Below, in pieces: positions 8,848 through 17,701 of a stretch of 42,644 bases of DNA (position 1 is the stretch's first letter; every line of letters starts with the position of its first letter). The DNA lies in contig DATGLW010000127.1 of assembly GCA_035293965.1 (NCBI GenBank), forward strand, positions 1 to 42,644. The letters are read 5' to 3'. The notes beneath the pieces are model-generated. The model was not told where the DNA came from, did not search any database, and worked only from the letters and a program-made list of their open reading frames with translations. The DNA comes from DATGLW01 sp035293965. GTDB lineage: Bacteria > Actinomycetota > Acidimicrobiia > Acidimicrobiales > RAAP-2. The position numbers were made by a program, and so were the translations under genes.

Positions 8848-11013
8848 TCACAACCCGCCCGCGCCGCCGGTCGAGCGGGCCGGGGCACGCCGCACGAGCG
8901 CGTCGACGGCCGTGCAGCCGCCGCCGGCCGCGGCCACGACCACCGGGTTGGCGTCGACGTCGACGACGCCCGACGCGGCGTCGGCGATGAGAGAGCCCAG
9001 GGCCACCGCCGCGACCCCGAAGGCGGCCACGTCGGCCGCGGGGTGCCCCCGGAAACCCTCGAGCAGCGGCGAGACACGGAGGCGTGCCAGGGCCTCGGCG
9101 ACGTCGCGGCCGTCGAAGGGCGGCAGCAGGACCTGCACGTCGGGGAGGACTTCGACCTGCAGGCCCCCGGCGCCCACCACGACCACCGGCCCGAAGACGG
9201 CGTCGAGGCGGGCGCCGAGCAACAGCTCGGCCACGCCGCTCACCATCGGGCACACGAGCACGCCCGGCGCGTCGGGGTCGATCGACCGGAGCCGCCGGTC
9301 GACGAGGTCGAAGGCCGCCCGCACCGCCGCCTCGCTCGACAGCCCGAGGGCGACGAGACCGAGCTCGGACTTGTGGGCCACACGCGTCGAGCACCCCTTG
9401 AGGGCGACCGGCGCACCCAGCTCGGCAGACGCTGCCGCTGCCGCGTCCGCGTCGGCGCACAGGCGGTGCGCCACCACCGGCACGCCCGCCTTGGCGAGCA
9501 GGGCCAACCCGTCTGCCTCGTGGAGGGTCTCGACCTCGGCAGGGAGCAGCCGGGGCGCCGGCACGTACGGCGAGCGGCGGGCGAGCTCGGCGGCCCGGGC
9601 GCGGCGCTCGTGGAGGGCCGTCCACTGGGCCAGGGCCCCGACCGCCTCCACCTCGCTGGCGAACACCGGGAGCCCCGCGGCGCGGAAGCGAGAGGCCACG
9701 GGCGGGTGGAAGCTGACCACGGCGGCGGGGCGGGAGGCGGCGAAGGCGGCGGTGTCCGCGGCGAAGGCGTCGACGTCGTAGCCCTGGCCGAGCACGGGCA
9801 CCGCGAGCACGAGCGCGTCCACCCCCGGATCCTCCGCCAGGGGGGGCAGCACGTCGGAGAGCAGGCGGCCGTTGTTGAGCAGCGCCGCGGTCACGTCGAT
9901 CGGGTTGCTGCTGGTGGCGAACCCCGGCAGCGCGGCCGCCACCCGGCGCCGGACCTCCGGCGCCAGCTCGGCGAGCGCCATGCCCGCGTCGACCGCGGCA
10001 TCCGCAGCCTGCACGCACGAGGCACCGGAGTTGGACACGACCGCCAGGCGCCGGCCCGTCGGCCGCCAGGCAGGGCGGAGGTGGAGCTCGACTGCCGCCA
10101 TCAGGCCGGGGAGGTCGCGGACCCGCTGCAGCCCGATCCGTTCGAGGACGGCGTCCACCACGCGGTCCTCGTTGGCGAGCGCGCCGGTGTGCGACCGGGC
10201 CGCGCGCTGCCCTTCCGGCGTCCTCCCCGCCTTGAGCACGACGACCGGCAGCTCCCGCCGCCGCGCCACCTCCCCGAGGGCGACCAGCCACGACGGGTCC
10301 CGCACCGTCTCGAGGTACAGGAGGAGGAGGCGGACCTCGGGATCGTCGGCCATGGCGGTGGCCACCTCGTTCACGGACACGTCGGCGTCGTTGCCGGTGG
10401 CCGCGCAGTACCGGACGCCGATCCCCCGCGAGCGCAGGAGCCCGTAGGGGACCTGGCTCATGGAGCCCGACTGGCTCACCACCGCCACCGGGCCGTCCGA
10501 GGGCGGCTCCTCGAGGTACATGGTCGAGAAGGTGAGGACGGCACCGTTGGCGAAGTTGGCGATGCCCTGGCAATTCGGCCCGACGAGCCGCATGCCGGCC
10601 GCCCGGGCCGCAGCGACCATCTTCTCCTGGTGCGCCCGGCCCTCCTCGGAGGCCTCCGCGAAGCCTGATGCCAGCACGACGACCGCCCCCGTGCCCAGCG
10701 CGGCGCACCCCTCGACGGCCTCGACGGCTGCCGCCCCGGGCACCACCACGATGGCCACGTCGGGCGCCTCGGGCAGCTCGGTCACGCTCGGGTACGAGGG
10801 CAGGCCCTGCACCTCGGCGCGGTTGGGGTTGACCGGGTAGACCGAACCGGCGAAGCCGAACCGCAGCAGGTAGTCGACGGGGCGGCCGCCGATCTTCCCC
10901 GGGTCGTCCGACGCCCCGACCACGGCCACCGAACGGGGTGCGAGCAGGGGCTCGAGCGGCCGGCTCCCGGCGCGACGGTGGTCCGCCGTCACCGGCTCAC
11001 CACGCTCGGCCAC
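8848..11013 (-). CDS. ADP-forming acyl-CoA synthetase (fused CoA-binding, ligase and ATP-grasp domains)
   Basis: Interconverts acyl-CoA + ADP + Pi with acid + ATP + CoA. 721 aa from GTG 11013, or seven codons shorter from GTG 10992, which has a weak GGTGAG upstream. An N-terminal Rossmann CoA-binding domain starts at APRSVAVVGASDDPGKIGGRP. A succinyl-CoA-ligase-like domain follows, with SQSGSMSQ and the phosphohistidine region RSHTGALANEDRV. The C-terminal third is an ATP-grasp domain (ALKGCSTRVAHKSELGLVALGL ... GVAELLLGARLDAVFGPVVVVGAGG). The order matches acetate/acyl-CoA synthetases (NDP-forming) and Pat-like proteins, but no GNAT domain is present. It probably recovers or activates an organic acid alongside the neighbouring AMP-forming ligases. 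Its stop is 18 bp beyond the repeat pair at 8718-8829. Confidence 0.92.
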   Translation of the reverse strand: MAERGEPVTADHRRAGSRPLEPLLAPRSVAVVGASDDPGKIGGRPVDYLLRFGFAGSVYPVNPNRAEVQGLPSYPSVTELPEAPDVAIVVVPGAAAVEAVEGCAALGTGAVVVLASGFAEASEEGRAHQEKMVAAARAAGMRLVGPNCQGIANFANGAVLTFSTMYLEEPPSDGPVAVVSQSGSMSQVPYGLLRSRGIGVRYCAATGNDADVSVNEVATAMADDPEVRLLLLYLETVRDPSWLVALGEVARRRELPVVVLKAGRTPEGQRAARSHTGALANEDRVVDAVLERIGLQRVRDLPGLMAAVELHLRPAWRPTGRRLAVVSNSGASCVQAADAAVDAGMALAELAPEVRRRVAAALPGFATSSNPIDVTAALLNNGRLLSDVLPPLAEDPGVDALVLAVPVLGQGYDVDAFAADTAAFAASRPAAVVSFHPPVASRFRAAGLPVFASEVEAVGALAQWTALHERRARAAELARRSPYVPAPRLLPAEVETLHEADGLALLAKAGVPVVAHRLCADADAAAAASAELGAPVALKGCSTRVAHKSELGLVALGLSSEAAVRAAFDLVDRRLRSIDPDAPGVLVCPMVSGVAELLLGARLDAVFGPVVVVGAGGLQVEVLPDVQVLLPPFDGRDVAEALARLRVSPLLEGFRGHPAADVAAFGVAAVALGSLIADAASGVVDVDANPVVVAAAGGGCTAVDALVRRAPARSTGGAGGL

Positions 11014-11049
11014 GAGGAGGCGGGCCTTCGGCGCGACGCTGGAACGGCA

Positions 11050-12240
11050 CTACGACAGCGAGGTCGAGGCTGCGCCGCCCGGGCCCGCGTGAGACGCTCC
11101 TCGCTCGCCCTCGTGCCTGGCGAACATCTGCTCGGCCGCGGCCACCCGTTTGGCCACGAGCTCGGCCTGGTTCTGGGTCACCCACCGGTACGACGCCGCC
11201 CGGTTGTCGTTCGCCCCGGCGAAGTGCGGCATCACGTAGTGGGCGTAGAGCTCGAGCGAGCGCCGCAGGGCGGGCCAGTCGGCCCAGTTGGTGACCTGCA
11301 GGAGGAGGCACCCGAACTCGCCCTGCTTGGCGTAGAGGCGCTCGATCCGTTCGATGGCGTCGGCGGGCGTCCCCACCACGGCGAGGTCGTGCTCGAGCAC
11401 CCACTCGACGTAGTCGGCCCCCTCGGGCACGTCGAAGCGGGGCTGGTTGTTGTTGAAGTAGCGGATGAACTCCTCGCAGCCGTAGCGGACGTCGCGGATC
11501 GCCTGCTCGCGCGTGTCGGCCAGGTGCATGTTGACCACGCACCGCAGCCGGCCCCGGTCCATCTCGCGACCGTGCTCGGCAGCGATCTCGCAGGCGATCC
11601 TCCAGTTGGTGTCGAGGGCGTCGAAGCCCGCCCGCTCGCCAGCCGCCACGCAGAGCATGCCGAGGTCGTAGCGCCCGGCGAGTCGCCCGCCCGAGGGGGT
11701 GACGGCGCTGGCCACGCACACCTCGGGATGGGGCCGCGTGAAGGGGCGCAGGTGGGTTCGGGCGTCGCGCAGCGTGTACCAGTCGGACCCCTCGGTGACG
11801 GTCTCCCCGCGCAGGAGGCGCAGGATCACGTCGAGTCCCTGCTGCAGGCGGTCACGGGTCACCTCGGGCTCGATCCCCATCATGAGGGCATCGGAGGCGA
11901 GCAGGCCCGGCCCCGCCCCGAACATCACCCGGCCCCTCGTCATGTGGTCGAGCTGGATGATGCGGTTGGCCACGTTCAAGGGATGGTGGTACGGCAGCGA
12001 GACGACCCCCGTGCCGAAGCGGAGGTGCTTCGTGCGCTCGGCCGCCGCGGCGATGAAGACCTCCGGCGAGTCGATGGTCTCGAGCCCGCCCGAGTGGTGC
12101 TCGCCGATCCAGGCCTCGTCGAACCCCAGCTCGTCGAGCAGCTGGCAGAGCTGCAGGTCCCGCTCGAGGGCGAGCGTCGGGCTCTCGCGCAGGGAGTGGA
12201 AGGGCGCCAGGAACACGCCGTGGCGCAGGGGGATGGCCAT
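11050..12240 (-). CDS. Luciferase-like (LLM class) flavin-dependent oxidoreductase
   Basis: 396 aa from ATG 12240; the frame extends upstream but the family N-terminus is AIPLRHGVFLAPFHSLRESP. TIM-barrel marks are LLDELGFDEAWIGEHHSG, a ...GTGVVSLPYHHPLNVANRI... strand-loop, GRVMFGAGPGLLASDALMMGI, and a C-terminal NWADWPALRRSLELYAHYVMPHF. The EHHSGG and PYHHP motifs and the length resemble limonene monooxygenase-type and other FMN-dependent group C monooxygenases more than the short F420 enzymes at 17702 and 21230. It probably oxygenates a hydrophobic substrate using reduced flavin supplied by a separate reductase. It is followed 36 bp later by the ADP-forming synthetase and is divergent from the VOC gene at 12385. 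Confidence 0.9.
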   Translation of the reverse strand: MAIPLRHGVFLAPFHSLRESPTLALERDLQLCQLLDELGFDEAWIGEHHSGGLETIDSPEVFIAAAAERTKHLRFGTGVVSLPYHHPLNVANRIIQLDHMTRGRVMFGAGPGLLASDALMMGIEPEVTRDRLQQGLDVILRLLRGETVTEGSDWYTLRDARTHLRPFTRPHPEVCVASAVTPSGGRLAGRYDLGMLCVAAGERAGFDALDTNWRIACEIAAEHGREMDRGRLRCVVNMHLADTREQAIRDVRYGCEEFIRYFNNNQPRFDVPEGADYVEWVLEHDLAVVGTPADAIERIERLYAKQGEFGCLLLQVTNWADWPALRRSLELYAHYVMPHFAGANDNRAASYRWVTQNQAELVAKRVAAAEQMFARHEGERGASHAGPGGAASTSLS

Positions 12241-12384
12241 GGACGAGACGATACTTTCGCCGCTGGCCGTGACGCCCCTCGCTGCCCACGGCGCCCCCCG
12301 CCGCTGCCCGCGTGGCGCTTCCTCCTGCACCAGGCTGCGTCGGGCATCCTGCCTTGGCCTGCCGTCGGGTAGGGTCGGGGGCTC

Positions 12385-13245
12385 GTGGCCCCGATCACCG
12401 TCGAGAAGCTCATCCACGTCAACCAGCTCCTGGGCGACTTCGCCCGCGCCAACGCCTTCTACCGCGACGTCTTCGGCGCGCAGGAGTACATGAACAGCTA
12501 CCACGAGGGTGAAGAGCGCGACGCCTCGTTGTTCCTCGTGGGCGACACGTGCATCGAGCTGTTCTCACCCCGCACCGCCACGAGCCTCCTCGGGCGCCAG
12601 CTGGCGCGTTTCGGCGACAGCTGGCACTCCTTCGAGTGGAAGGTCTCCGACCTCGAGGAGGCCAAGGCGGCTCTCGACGCGCGCGGCGTGCGGCTCGGGA
12701 GCTACTACCCGGGCTCGTTCCTCATGACCCACCCCCGCGACACCCACGGCATGATCATCGAGCTCTGCCCCCACGAGATGGCCAATGACCCACGTCTCGA
12801 ACCGGGCTGGTCGCCCGAGCCGTGGCGGGACCGGCACCCCTTGGGTATCGAGCGTCTCAACCACCTGAGCTGCGCCGTGCGCGACCTGCCCGGCGCGGTG
12901 ACCTTCGTCACCGAGCTCACCGGTGCCGAGCACCTCTACGAGGTGGACCGGCCGGCCATCGGGGGCCGGGCGGCCGGTCTGTGGCTGACCGACCACGTGC
13001 TCGAGCTCGTGGAGCCGACGACCGGTGACGGTGCCGTCGCCGCCTACCTCGAGCAGATGGGCCCGCGGCTCCGCTCGATCCAGTTCCGCGTCGTCGACCT
13101 CGCCCGGGCCCGGCGGCACCTCGAGGAAATGGGCCTGCGGACGGTGCCCGGCGACACCGCAAGCGCGTTCGGGATCGACCCCCGCGACAACTTCGGGGTG
13201 CTGTGGCAGTTCACCGAGGAGCCCCTCCCCGGCGACCCTCGCTGA
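12385..13245 (+). CDS. VOC-fold protein with two glyoxalase/dioxygenase-like modules
   Basis: 286 aa from GTG 12385, after a GGGTAGGG-like site. Two vicinal-oxygen-chelate modules are seen. The first runs from KLIHVNQLLGDFARANAFYRDVFG to GMIIELCPHE, the second from LNHLSCAVRDLPGAVTFVTELTG to FGVLWQFTEEP. His in IHVNQ and NHLSC and Glu in IELFS/LELVE occupy the places of the metal ligands. Such tandem proteins include extradiol dioxygenases, epimerases and binding proteins; without a clear full ligand set I do not assign a reaction. It is followed 25 bp later by the SDR, so the pair is likely co-transcribed, and it is divergent from the LLM oxidoreductase at 11050. Confidence 0.85.
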   Translation: MAPITVEKLIHVNQLLGDFARANAFYRDVFGAQEYMNSYHEGEERDASLFLVGDTCIELFSPRTATSLLGRQLARFGDSWHSFEWKVSDLEEAKAALDARGVRLGSYYPGSFLMTHPRDTHGMIIELCPHEMANDPRLEPGWSPEPWRDRHPLGIERLNHLSCAVRDLPGAVTFVTELTGAEHLYEVDRPAIGGRAAGLWLTDHVLELVEPTTGDGAVAAYLEQMGPRLRSIQFRVVDLARARRHLEEMGLRTVPGDTASAFGIDPRDNFGVLWQFTEEPLPGDPR

Positions 13246-13270
13246 CCGGCGGCGCGAGGAGGCTGCGACG

Positions 13271-14074
13271 ATGGACCTCGAGGTGCGCGGCAAGGGCTAC
13301 CTGGTCGTCGGGGGCACGGCCGGCATCGGCCTGGCCGCTGCTCGCGTCCTGGCTGCCGACGGGGCTGCGGTGGCCATTGCCGGGCGCGACGGCGAACGGG
13401 CCAGGGCGGCGGCGGCCGCGATCGCCGCAGACCTCGGCCCGCAGCCGGTGGTGGTGACGGGCGACATCACCGAGCCGGGCGCGGCCGAGCACCTGGTGTC
13501 GGAGGCGGCCGCGGGGCTCGGCGGCCTGGCCGGCGTGGCGATCACCGCCGGGGCCAACCCGCTGGCGCACAGCCCGGTCGGCACGGCCACCGACGAGGCC
13601 TGGCTCGAGACCTTCGACGCGATGCTGCTCGGCACGGTGCGGGTCGTGCGCGCCGCGCTCCCCCACCTCGTCGAGCGCGGCGGGGGCACCATCGTCACCA
13701 CCGCCGCCTACTCGATCCACGCCTACCACCCGGTGCGCGCCCCCTACGTGGCCATGAAGACCGCCGTCGCCTCGTTCACCAAGATGGTCGCCAAGGCCTA
13801 CGGCCCCTCGGGGGTCCGCGCCAACTGCGTCTGCCCCGGGGCCATCGAGACGGGGGCGCTCGCCGCCCTGCGCCGGCAGGTCGCCGCCGAGACCGGCGAC
13901 CCCGTCGAGCAGGCCCTCGAACGCCACCTGTGGGACCTGTTCCACATGGAGGTGGCGCTCGGCCGCCCGGGCAAGCCCGAAGAGGTGGGTGAGCTCTTCG
14001 CCCTGCTCCTCTCGCCGCGGGCGGGCTACCTCAACGGCGCCGTCGTCAACATCGACGGTGGCACCGACTTCTGA
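13271..14074 (+). CDS. Short-chain dehydrogenase/reductase
   Basis: 267 aa from ATG 13271, preceded by GAGGAGG. The Rossmann cofactor motif is GGTAGIG at residues 14-20, the first Gly replacing the usual Thr. The Asn/Gly-rich strand is ITAGANPLAHS, the catalytic Tyr/Lys pair is Y159 and K163 in PYVAMK, and the C-terminal motif is YLNGAVVNIDGGTDF. The Ser normally 13 residues before the Tyr is Ala146 here, with Ser148 two residues closer; either Ser148 takes over or the active site is atypical. Arg in AGRD after the second strand suggests NADP(H). It is probably co-transcribed with the VOC gene. It oxidises or reduces an alcohol/ketone of unknown identity. Confidence 0.93.
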   Translation: MDLEVRGKGYLVVGGTAGIGLAAARVLAADGAAVAIAGRDGERARAAAAAIAADLGPQPVVVTGDITEPGAAEHLVSEAAAGLGGLAGVAITAGANPLAHSPVGTATDEAWLETFDAMLLGTVRVVRAALPHLVERGGGTIVTTAAYSIHAYHPVRAPYVAMKTAVASFTKMVAKAYGPSGVRANCVCPGAIETGALAALRRQVAAETGDPVEQALERHLWDLFHMEVALGRPGKPEEVGELFALLLSPRAGYLNGAVVNIDGGTDF

Positions 14075-14089
14075 TGTGCGCCTGAGCCC

Positions 14090-14186
14090 GCGATCCGCCG
14101 TGCGCGGCGTGCGCGGTGCGGCGCGCGCGGCCCGGCGATCCGGCGTGCGCCATCGGGGAGCGTGCGCGGCGCGGCGATCCGCCGTG
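14090..14186. repeat. Three 13-bp direct repeats in a 181-bp gap
   Basis: The unit GCGATCCGCCGTG occurs at 14090-14102 and 14174-14186, with a one-mismatch copy at 14135-14147. The surrounding sequence is almost pure CG with further GTGCGCGGC echoes. No gene is seen in 14075-14255. The array ends about 70 bp before the GTG start of the NTF2-like gene, so it may contain binding sites or be simple GC-biased repeat drift. Confidence 0.75.
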
Positions 14187-14255
14187 TCCGGCGCGGCCTG
14201 AACGGCGCGCCGGACTGCTGAGGCAAGCCGGGGGGTAGGCACGTAAGCTCTCGGG

Positions 14256-14642
14256 GTGCCTCCGAGCCTCGAAGAGCTGGCGCCGCTCGTGAGGTCGGCG
14301 CTCGAGCAAGGCGACCTCGCCGCCTACCGGGACCTCCTCGCGCCCGACGTCCGCTGGGGGCCCGCCGACGAGCCCGAGTGGGGCTGCAAGGATCGCTGGG
14401 AGGTCCTGCGCTGGTACCGGGCCGCTCGGAACCGCGGGATGCGCGCGACCGTCGACGAAGTCGCCGTCGGCGACGGGTGCCTGATGGTCGGCCTCACGGT
14501 GTCGGGCACGCCCGCGGCAGCCGAGCAGGGCGGGAAGGCCGCGCGCTGGCAGGTGCTCACCGTCCGCGACGGCAAGGTCTCGGACATCCGCGGCTTCGAC
14601 GACCGCGCCGCCGCGGCAGCGAGAGCGGGCCTCGCGCCGTAG
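14256..14642 (+). CDS. SnoaL/NTF2-like small protein
   Basis: 128 aa from GTG 14256. The pattern of an N-terminal helix (LEELAPLVRSALEQGDLAAYRDLLAPDVRWG), a WYRAARNRG helix and three terminal beta-strands ending in RWQVLTVRDGKVSDIRGFDDR is that of the cone-shaped NTF2/SnoaL superfamily. In this superfamily the cavity may bind a small hydrophobic ligand or carry out isomerase or hydrolase chemistry. No catalytic residue can be assigned. No ribosome site is obvious; the message may be leaderless. The protein stands alone downstream of the SDR, separated by the 13-bp repeat region, and is convergent with the MFS exporter. Confidence 0.78.
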   Translation: MPPSLEELAPLVRSALEQGDLAAYRDLLAPDVRWGPADEPEWGCKDRWEVLRWYRAARNRGMRATVDEVAVGDGCLMVGLTVSGTPAAAEQGGKAARWQVLTVRDGKVSDIRGFDDRAAAAARAGLAP

Positions 14643-14810
14643 GGGCGGAGACCGAGGGCCTCACGGCCGGATCGGCTGCAGCCGCCCGGGTGGCCTCGGC
14701 GCACGCTCACGAGCCGCGCACGAAGCCCTCTCCGTGCCCCGGCCGCCCACCGAGGTGCCTCGCTGGCTGCACGGTCCCTTTCGCGGATCCGTAGAGCCCG
14801 CCCGGATCAC

Positions 14811-16508
14811 TCACCGCCTGCTGACCGGCTCGCCGCCCCGGTCGGCACCTGGGGCGGCCGAGCCCTGACGCCCGTTCTCGTGGTGCCCGTCGGCCGCGGT
14901 CGGCTCGCCGGCCTCGCCTGCCAGCGCCGCCAGCGGCGGGCCCTCGCCGCCGGTGCGGAGCGGGATCTCGGGCAGCAGGAAGGCGGTCACGAGGGCGATC
15001 ACCACGAAGGGGACCCCGATCAGGAACAGGTCGTCGATGGCGTGGGTGAACGCGCTCAGCACCACGTGGCGCACCGGCTCGGGCAGGGCGCGGATGGCCT
15101 GCACGTCGTTGGTGTCGAGGTGCGGTCCCCGCGAGGGGACGCGCCCGAAGGAGGCCGCCAGGTAGTGGGAGAAGCGGCTGGCGAGCACGGCGCCGAAAAC
15201 GGCGGTGCCGATGGCCGCCCCCGTCATGCGCGAGAAGGTCGTCGCGCTGGTGGCCGTGCCCATGTCGCGCATGTCGATCGAGTTCTGGACGGCCAGGACC
15301 ACGGTCTGCATCGTCATGCCCAGGCCGGCGCCGGCCAGGAAGCCGAACACGGCCACCTGCCAGTACGGGGTGTCGATGTGCAGCTGGGCCAGCAGCAGCT
15401 GGCCGGCGAGCAGCACCGACGCGCCGAGGATGGGGAAGAGGCGGTAGCGGCCGGTGTGGCTGATGATCCGGCCCGACACGACCGACATGCCGGCCACGCC
15501 GGCGACCACCGGCACGAGGGCCAGCCCCGAACGCGTCGGGCTCATGCCCTTCACCGCCTGGAGGTACACGGGCAGGAAGATGGCGGCGCCGAACATGGCC
15601 ATGCCGGACAGGAACGAGAACGCGTTGCCGGTGCTGAAGATCCGGTTCGCGAACAGGCGCATGGGGATGATCGGCTCGACGGCACGGCGCTCCACGGCGA
15701 CGAACGCGCCGGCCAGGAGGGCGGCGAGGCCGACGAGCCAGAACGCGCCTGGCGACAGCCAGCCGTAGTGCCCGCCGGCCCAGTTGAGGTACAGCAGGAG
15801 GCACGTGACCGAGGCGATGATGGTCGCCGCGCCCAGGTAGTCGATCCGGTGCTGGTGCCTGGCCATGGGCAGCCGCAGGGCCACCGAGGTGATGACGAGC
15901 GCCGCCGCGCCGATGGGCAGGTTGATGTAGAAGATCCACCGCCAGCCGATGGTGTCGGTGAACAGGCCGCCGAGGAGCGGCCCCACCACGCTCGAGAGCC
16001 CGAACACCGCCCCGAAGTAGCCCTGGTAGCGGCCCCGCTGGCGGGGTGGGATGACGTCGCCGATGATGGCCAGCGCGATCGACATGAGCCCGCCGCCGCC
16101 GACCCCCTGGAGCCCCCGGAACAGGATCAGCTCGGTCATGTCGTGGCTCAGGCCCGACAGCGCCGAGCCGACGAGGAAGGTGGCGATCGCCACCTGGAAG
16201 ATGAGCCTGCGGCCGTAGAGGTCGGAGACCTTCCCCCACAGAGGCGTGGTGGCCGTCGACGTGAGGAGGTACGCGGTCACGACCCACGAGAGGCGGTTGA
16301 GGCCGCCGAGGTCGGAGACGATGCGGGGCAGGGCGGTGCCGACGATGCTCTGGTCGAGGGCGGCGAGCAGCATGCCCGCCATCACGCCGGTCAGGACGAC
16401 CAGGATCTGACGGTGCGAGAGCTGGCTGCCCGGCACGCCGTCGCGCCCGGACACCGGCTCGCCCGCGAGGCGCCCGGCCTCGGCGCCGTCGGGGGCTCGA
16501 CCTCGCAT
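14811..16508 (-). CDS. MFS drug exporter of the DHA2 (14-TM) family
   Basis: Proton-driven export of hydrophobic compounds across the cytoplasmic membrane. About 565 aa from ATG 16508; GTG 16517 is an alternative start. The first TM carries AALDQSIVGTALPRIVSDLGG, a signature of the EmrB/QacA group. Motif A is GKVSDLYGRRLIF in the loop between TM2 and TM3, and motif C is SVVGPLLGGLFTD in TM5. The C-terminal half has a long periplasmic-type loop (residues ~440-475) before the last TM, usual for 14-TM members, then a polar tail. No adjacent TetR-type regulator is present, which is unusual for this family. It is divergent from the epoxide hydrolase, with about 70 bp between starts. Confidence 0.93.
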   Translation of the reverse strand: MRGRAPDGAEAGRLAGEPVSGRDGVPGSQLSHRQILVVLTGVMAGMLLAALDQSIVGTALPRIVSDLGGLNRLSWVVTAYLLTSTATTPLWGKVSDLYGRRLIFQVAIATFLVGSALSGLSHDMTELILFRGLQGVGGGGLMSIALAIIGDVIPPRQRGRYQGYFGAVFGLSSVVGPLLGGLFTDTIGWRWIFYINLPIGAAALVITSVALRLPMARHQHRIDYLGAATIIASVTCLLLYLNWAGGHYGWLSPGAFWLVGLAALLAGAFVAVERRAVEPIIPMRLFANRIFSTGNAFSFLSGMAMFGAAIFLPVYLQAVKGMSPTRSGLALVPVVAGVAGMSVVSGRIISHTGRYRLFPILGASVLLAGQLLLAQLHIDTPYWQVAVFGFLAGAGLGMTMQTVVLAVQNSIDMRDMGTATSATTFSRMTGAAIGTAVFGAVLASRFSHYLAASFGRVPSRGPHLDTNDVQAIRALPEPVRHVVLSAFTHAIDDLFLIGVPFVVIALVTAFLLPEIPLRTGGEGPPLAALAGEAGEPTAADGHHENGRQGSAAPGADRGGEPVSRR

Positions 16509-16579
16509 CCCGGCCACCCTACCGGCGCCGCGACGGCACCGGCACCGGCCGATGCCCGCCGTCGCTACGCTGCGCCTTC

Positions 16580-17695
16580 GTGGCGCCCATCCAGCCGTTC
16601 CGAGTCGACGTGCCCGAGGAGGCCCTCGAGGACCTCCGCCTGCGCCTCGCCCGTACCCGCTTTCCCAACGAGATCCCCGGCGTCGGCTGGGACCAGGGGA
16701 TGCCCTTGGGCTACCTCGAGGAGCTCGTGGCCTACTGGGCCGGCCCCTACGACTGGCGGGCGCAGGAAGCCAGGCTCAACCGCTACCCGCAGTTCACGAC
16801 CGAGGTCGACGGGCAGCGGATCCACTTCCTCCACGTGCGGTCGCCCCACGACGGGGCCGTCCCGCTCGTGCTCTCCCACGGGTGGCCCGGCTCGGTCGTC
16901 GAGTTCCTCGACGTCATCGACCCCCTGACCAACCCGCCCGACCCTGCCGACGCCTTCCACCTCGTGGTGCCGTCGCTGCCCGGCTACGGCTTCTCGGGGC
17001 CGACGTCGGCCCCAGGGTGGACGCCCCGGCGCATGGCGGCCGCCTTCGGCACGGTCATGGACGAGCTCGGCTACGACCGCTACGGGGTGCAGGGCGGCGA
17101 CTGGGGCTCCTTCGTGTCGGCGAACATGGCCGACCTGCGGCCCGACCGAGTCATCGGCCTGCACGTCAACTTCCTCGCCGTCCCGCCGCCCAAGGGGGAG
17201 GACCGGCCCCCGCCACCCGAGCACGTCGCGCGCTTCGAGTCGACCGGCCGGGGCTACTCCGAGATCCAGGGGACCAAGCCCCAGACGGTCGGCTACCTCC
17301 TCGACGACTCCCCCGCGGGGCTCGCAGCCTGGATCGTCGAGAAGTTCCGCGAGTGGAGCGACTGCGACGGCGACGTCGAGCGGTCGTTCACCAAGGACCA
17401 GCTCCTCACGAACGTGATGGTGTACTGGGTGACGCGCACCGCCACCTCCGCTGCACGCCTGTACTGGGAAATGCGCCGGGCCGGCGTCGCGACGGTGCCC
17501 CGGGCGCCGGTCACCGTGCCGACCGGAGTGGCCAACTTCCCCCGGGAGATCGGGCGCTGCGAGCGCCGCCATGCCGAGCGTCGCTACCACATTGTCCACT
17601 GGACCGAGCCACCCCGCGGCGGGCACTTCGCAGCCATGGAGGTGCCGGACCTCTTCGTCGACGACGTCCGGACGTTCTTCCGGCCGCTACGCTGA
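16580..17695 (+). CDS. Epoxide hydrolase, EHN-type alpha/beta hydrolase
   Basis: 371 aa from GTG 16580. The N-terminal EHN domain (PFRVDVPEEALEDLRLRLARTRFP) typical of microsomal-type epoxide hydrolases is followed by the alpha/beta-hydrolase core. HGWPGS at 100-105 forms the oxyanion region, the nucleophile is Asp174 in GGDWGS, and the catalytic His is H349 in GGHFAAME. A YGFSGP motif also matches the family. The enzyme opens epoxides to vicinal diols through a covalent ester on the Asp. It is followed 6 bp later by a luciferase-like oxidoreductase, so the two are almost certainly co-transcribed; a monooxygenase-then-epoxide-hydrolase pair would be chemically coherent, but the neighbour looks like an F420-type dehydrogenase, so this link is inference. 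Confidence 0.93.
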   Translation: MAPIQPFRVDVPEEALEDLRLRLARTRFPNEIPGVGWDQGMPLGYLEELVAYWAGPYDWRAQEARLNRYPQFTTEVDGQRIHFLHVRSPHDGAVPLVLSHGWPGSVVEFLDVIDPLTNPPDPADAFHLVVPSLPGYGFSGPTSAPGWTPRRMAAAFGTVMDELGYDRYGVQGGDWGSFVSANMADLRPDRVIGLHVNFLAVPPPKGEDRPPPPEHVARFESTGRGYSEIQGTKPQTVGYLLDDSPAGLAAWIVEKFREWSDCDGDVERSFTKDQLLTNVMVYWVTRTATSAARLYWEMRRAGVATVPRAPVTVPTGVANFPREIGRCERRHAERRYHIVHWTEPPRGGHFAAMEVPDLFVDDVRTFFRPLR

Positions 17696-17701
17696 CCGCC
17701 C

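Noticed and set aside
8528..10708. 726-codon minus-strand open frame overlapping the ADP-forming synthetase
   Set aside because: Arg/Gly/Pro shadow in another frame of the same gene.
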